Notes under the pieces: model-generated
The model's database searches: none
What the model was told of the DNA's origin: nothing
Seen by the model: only the letters and a program-made list of their open reading frames with translations
Translations under genes and position numbers: made by a program
Source of the DNA: Vulcanimicrobiota bacterium
GTDB taxonomy: Bacteria > Eremiobacterota > Eremiobacteria > Baltobacterales > Baltobacteraceae
Direction: 5' to 3'
Length of the DNA stretch: 8,144 nt
Assembly: GCA_028287545.1 (NCBI GenBank)
Contig: JAQBPL010000343.1
Coordinates: 1 to 8,144 of the forward strand
Part shown: piece after piece, positions 7,949 through 8,144 of the stretch
How the letters are laid out: every line of letters starts with the position of its first letter
Position numbering within the stretch: the stretch's first letter is position 1

Positions 7949-8144
7949 ACAGTGCGTGAGGGCGGGTCGACTTCGCTGAGGACGGTGGCGAAGGTTTTGG
8001 CGAAGGTGTGGGCGTCGCCGGGCCAGCGGGCGGAGACGTAGGAGCCGTCGCGCACGACGAAGGCGGGTCGCGCGTCCGCTGCGGAGTCACGTGCGGTGCC
8101 GTCGATCTTGCGGTCGTAGTCGGGCGCTCCCGGTTGCGGTTCGC
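7939..8144 (-). CDS. DJ-1/PfpI family protein, C-terminal part (runs off right edge)
   Basis: The last 67 codons of a minus-strand gene entering from the right edge. Residues such as DRKIDGTARDSAADARPAFV followed by VRDGSYVSARWPGDAHTFAKTF match the end of the DJ-1/PfpI (type 1 glutamine amidotransferase-like) family, where a strand-turn-strand 'vrDGnlvtgr-P-D...F' precedes a final helix. The family includes deglycases, chaperones and proteases, and the catalytic Cys region is outside the window, so activity cannot be assigned. After the expected final helix (FAKTFATVL) a tail, SEVDPPSRTVSR, continues to a TGA lying inside a dispersed palindromic repeat, so the natural C-terminus may have been changed by that insertion. 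The gene converges on the VanW fusion gene, with 81 bases between the two stops. Confidence 0.75.
   Translation of the reverse strand, partial: EPQPGAPDYDRKIDGTARDSAADARPAFVVRDGSYVSARWPGDAHTFAKTFATVLSEVDPPSRTVSR

Noticed and set aside
7527..8090. 187-codon minus-strand frame over the DJ-1/PfpI end and into the VanW fusion gene.
   Set aside because: Low-complexity S/P/T translation. It reads through the palindromic element as CHAELVEA, a translation artefact often produced by such repeats.

Overview
The window is GC-rich bacterial chromosomal DNA, densely packed with long genes and with strong G/C preference at third codon positions. The gene set is chemotaxis cheR-cheB, a peptide-type ABC permease, a geranylgeranyl reductase family flavoprotein, a K+-independent proton-pumping pyrophosphatase, a VanW-containing protein and a DJ-1/PfpI protein. 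It would suit a high-GC, isoprenoid-rich environmental lineage such as Eremiobacterota (WPS-2) or a neighbouring uncultivated phylum. This placement is an impression from gene content and base composition; no phylogenetic marker is present to settle it.

Layout. Positions 1-3707 are all on the minus strand and read right to left: geranylgeranyl reductase family protein (3707-2508), a 13-base gap, a DppB/OppB-type permease (2494-1475), a 126-base intergenic stretch with several hairpins and a TATAAT box, then cheR (1348-503) and cheB (506 to the left edge). cheR and cheB overlap by the sequence ATGA. At 3708-3771 transcription diverges. On the plus strand lie hppA (3772-6000), a perfect 16-bp inverted repeat that looks like its terminator (6027-6080), and a 583-residue protein (6106-7857) joining a VanW domain, a Cys/His cluster and a GT-B-like domain. 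At the right edge a convergent minus-strand gene encodes the C-terminus of a DJ-1/PfpI protein. It stops inside a short palindromic element of a type that I recall as widely dispersed in bacteria.

How the genes relate. CheR and CheB are the opposing methyltransferase and methylesterase of chemoreceptor adaptation. The reductase and the permease are probably one transcription unit, although no substrate-binding protein, second permease or ATPase accompanies the permease. The membrane pyrophosphatase recovers energy from PPi released by biosynthesis, including prenyl transfer, so a functional link to the divergent isoprenoid reductase is possible but unproven. The VanW-GT-B fusion is the least ordinary gene here and the best candidate for follow-up. 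I see no rRNA, tRNA, CRISPR array, transposase or phage gene.
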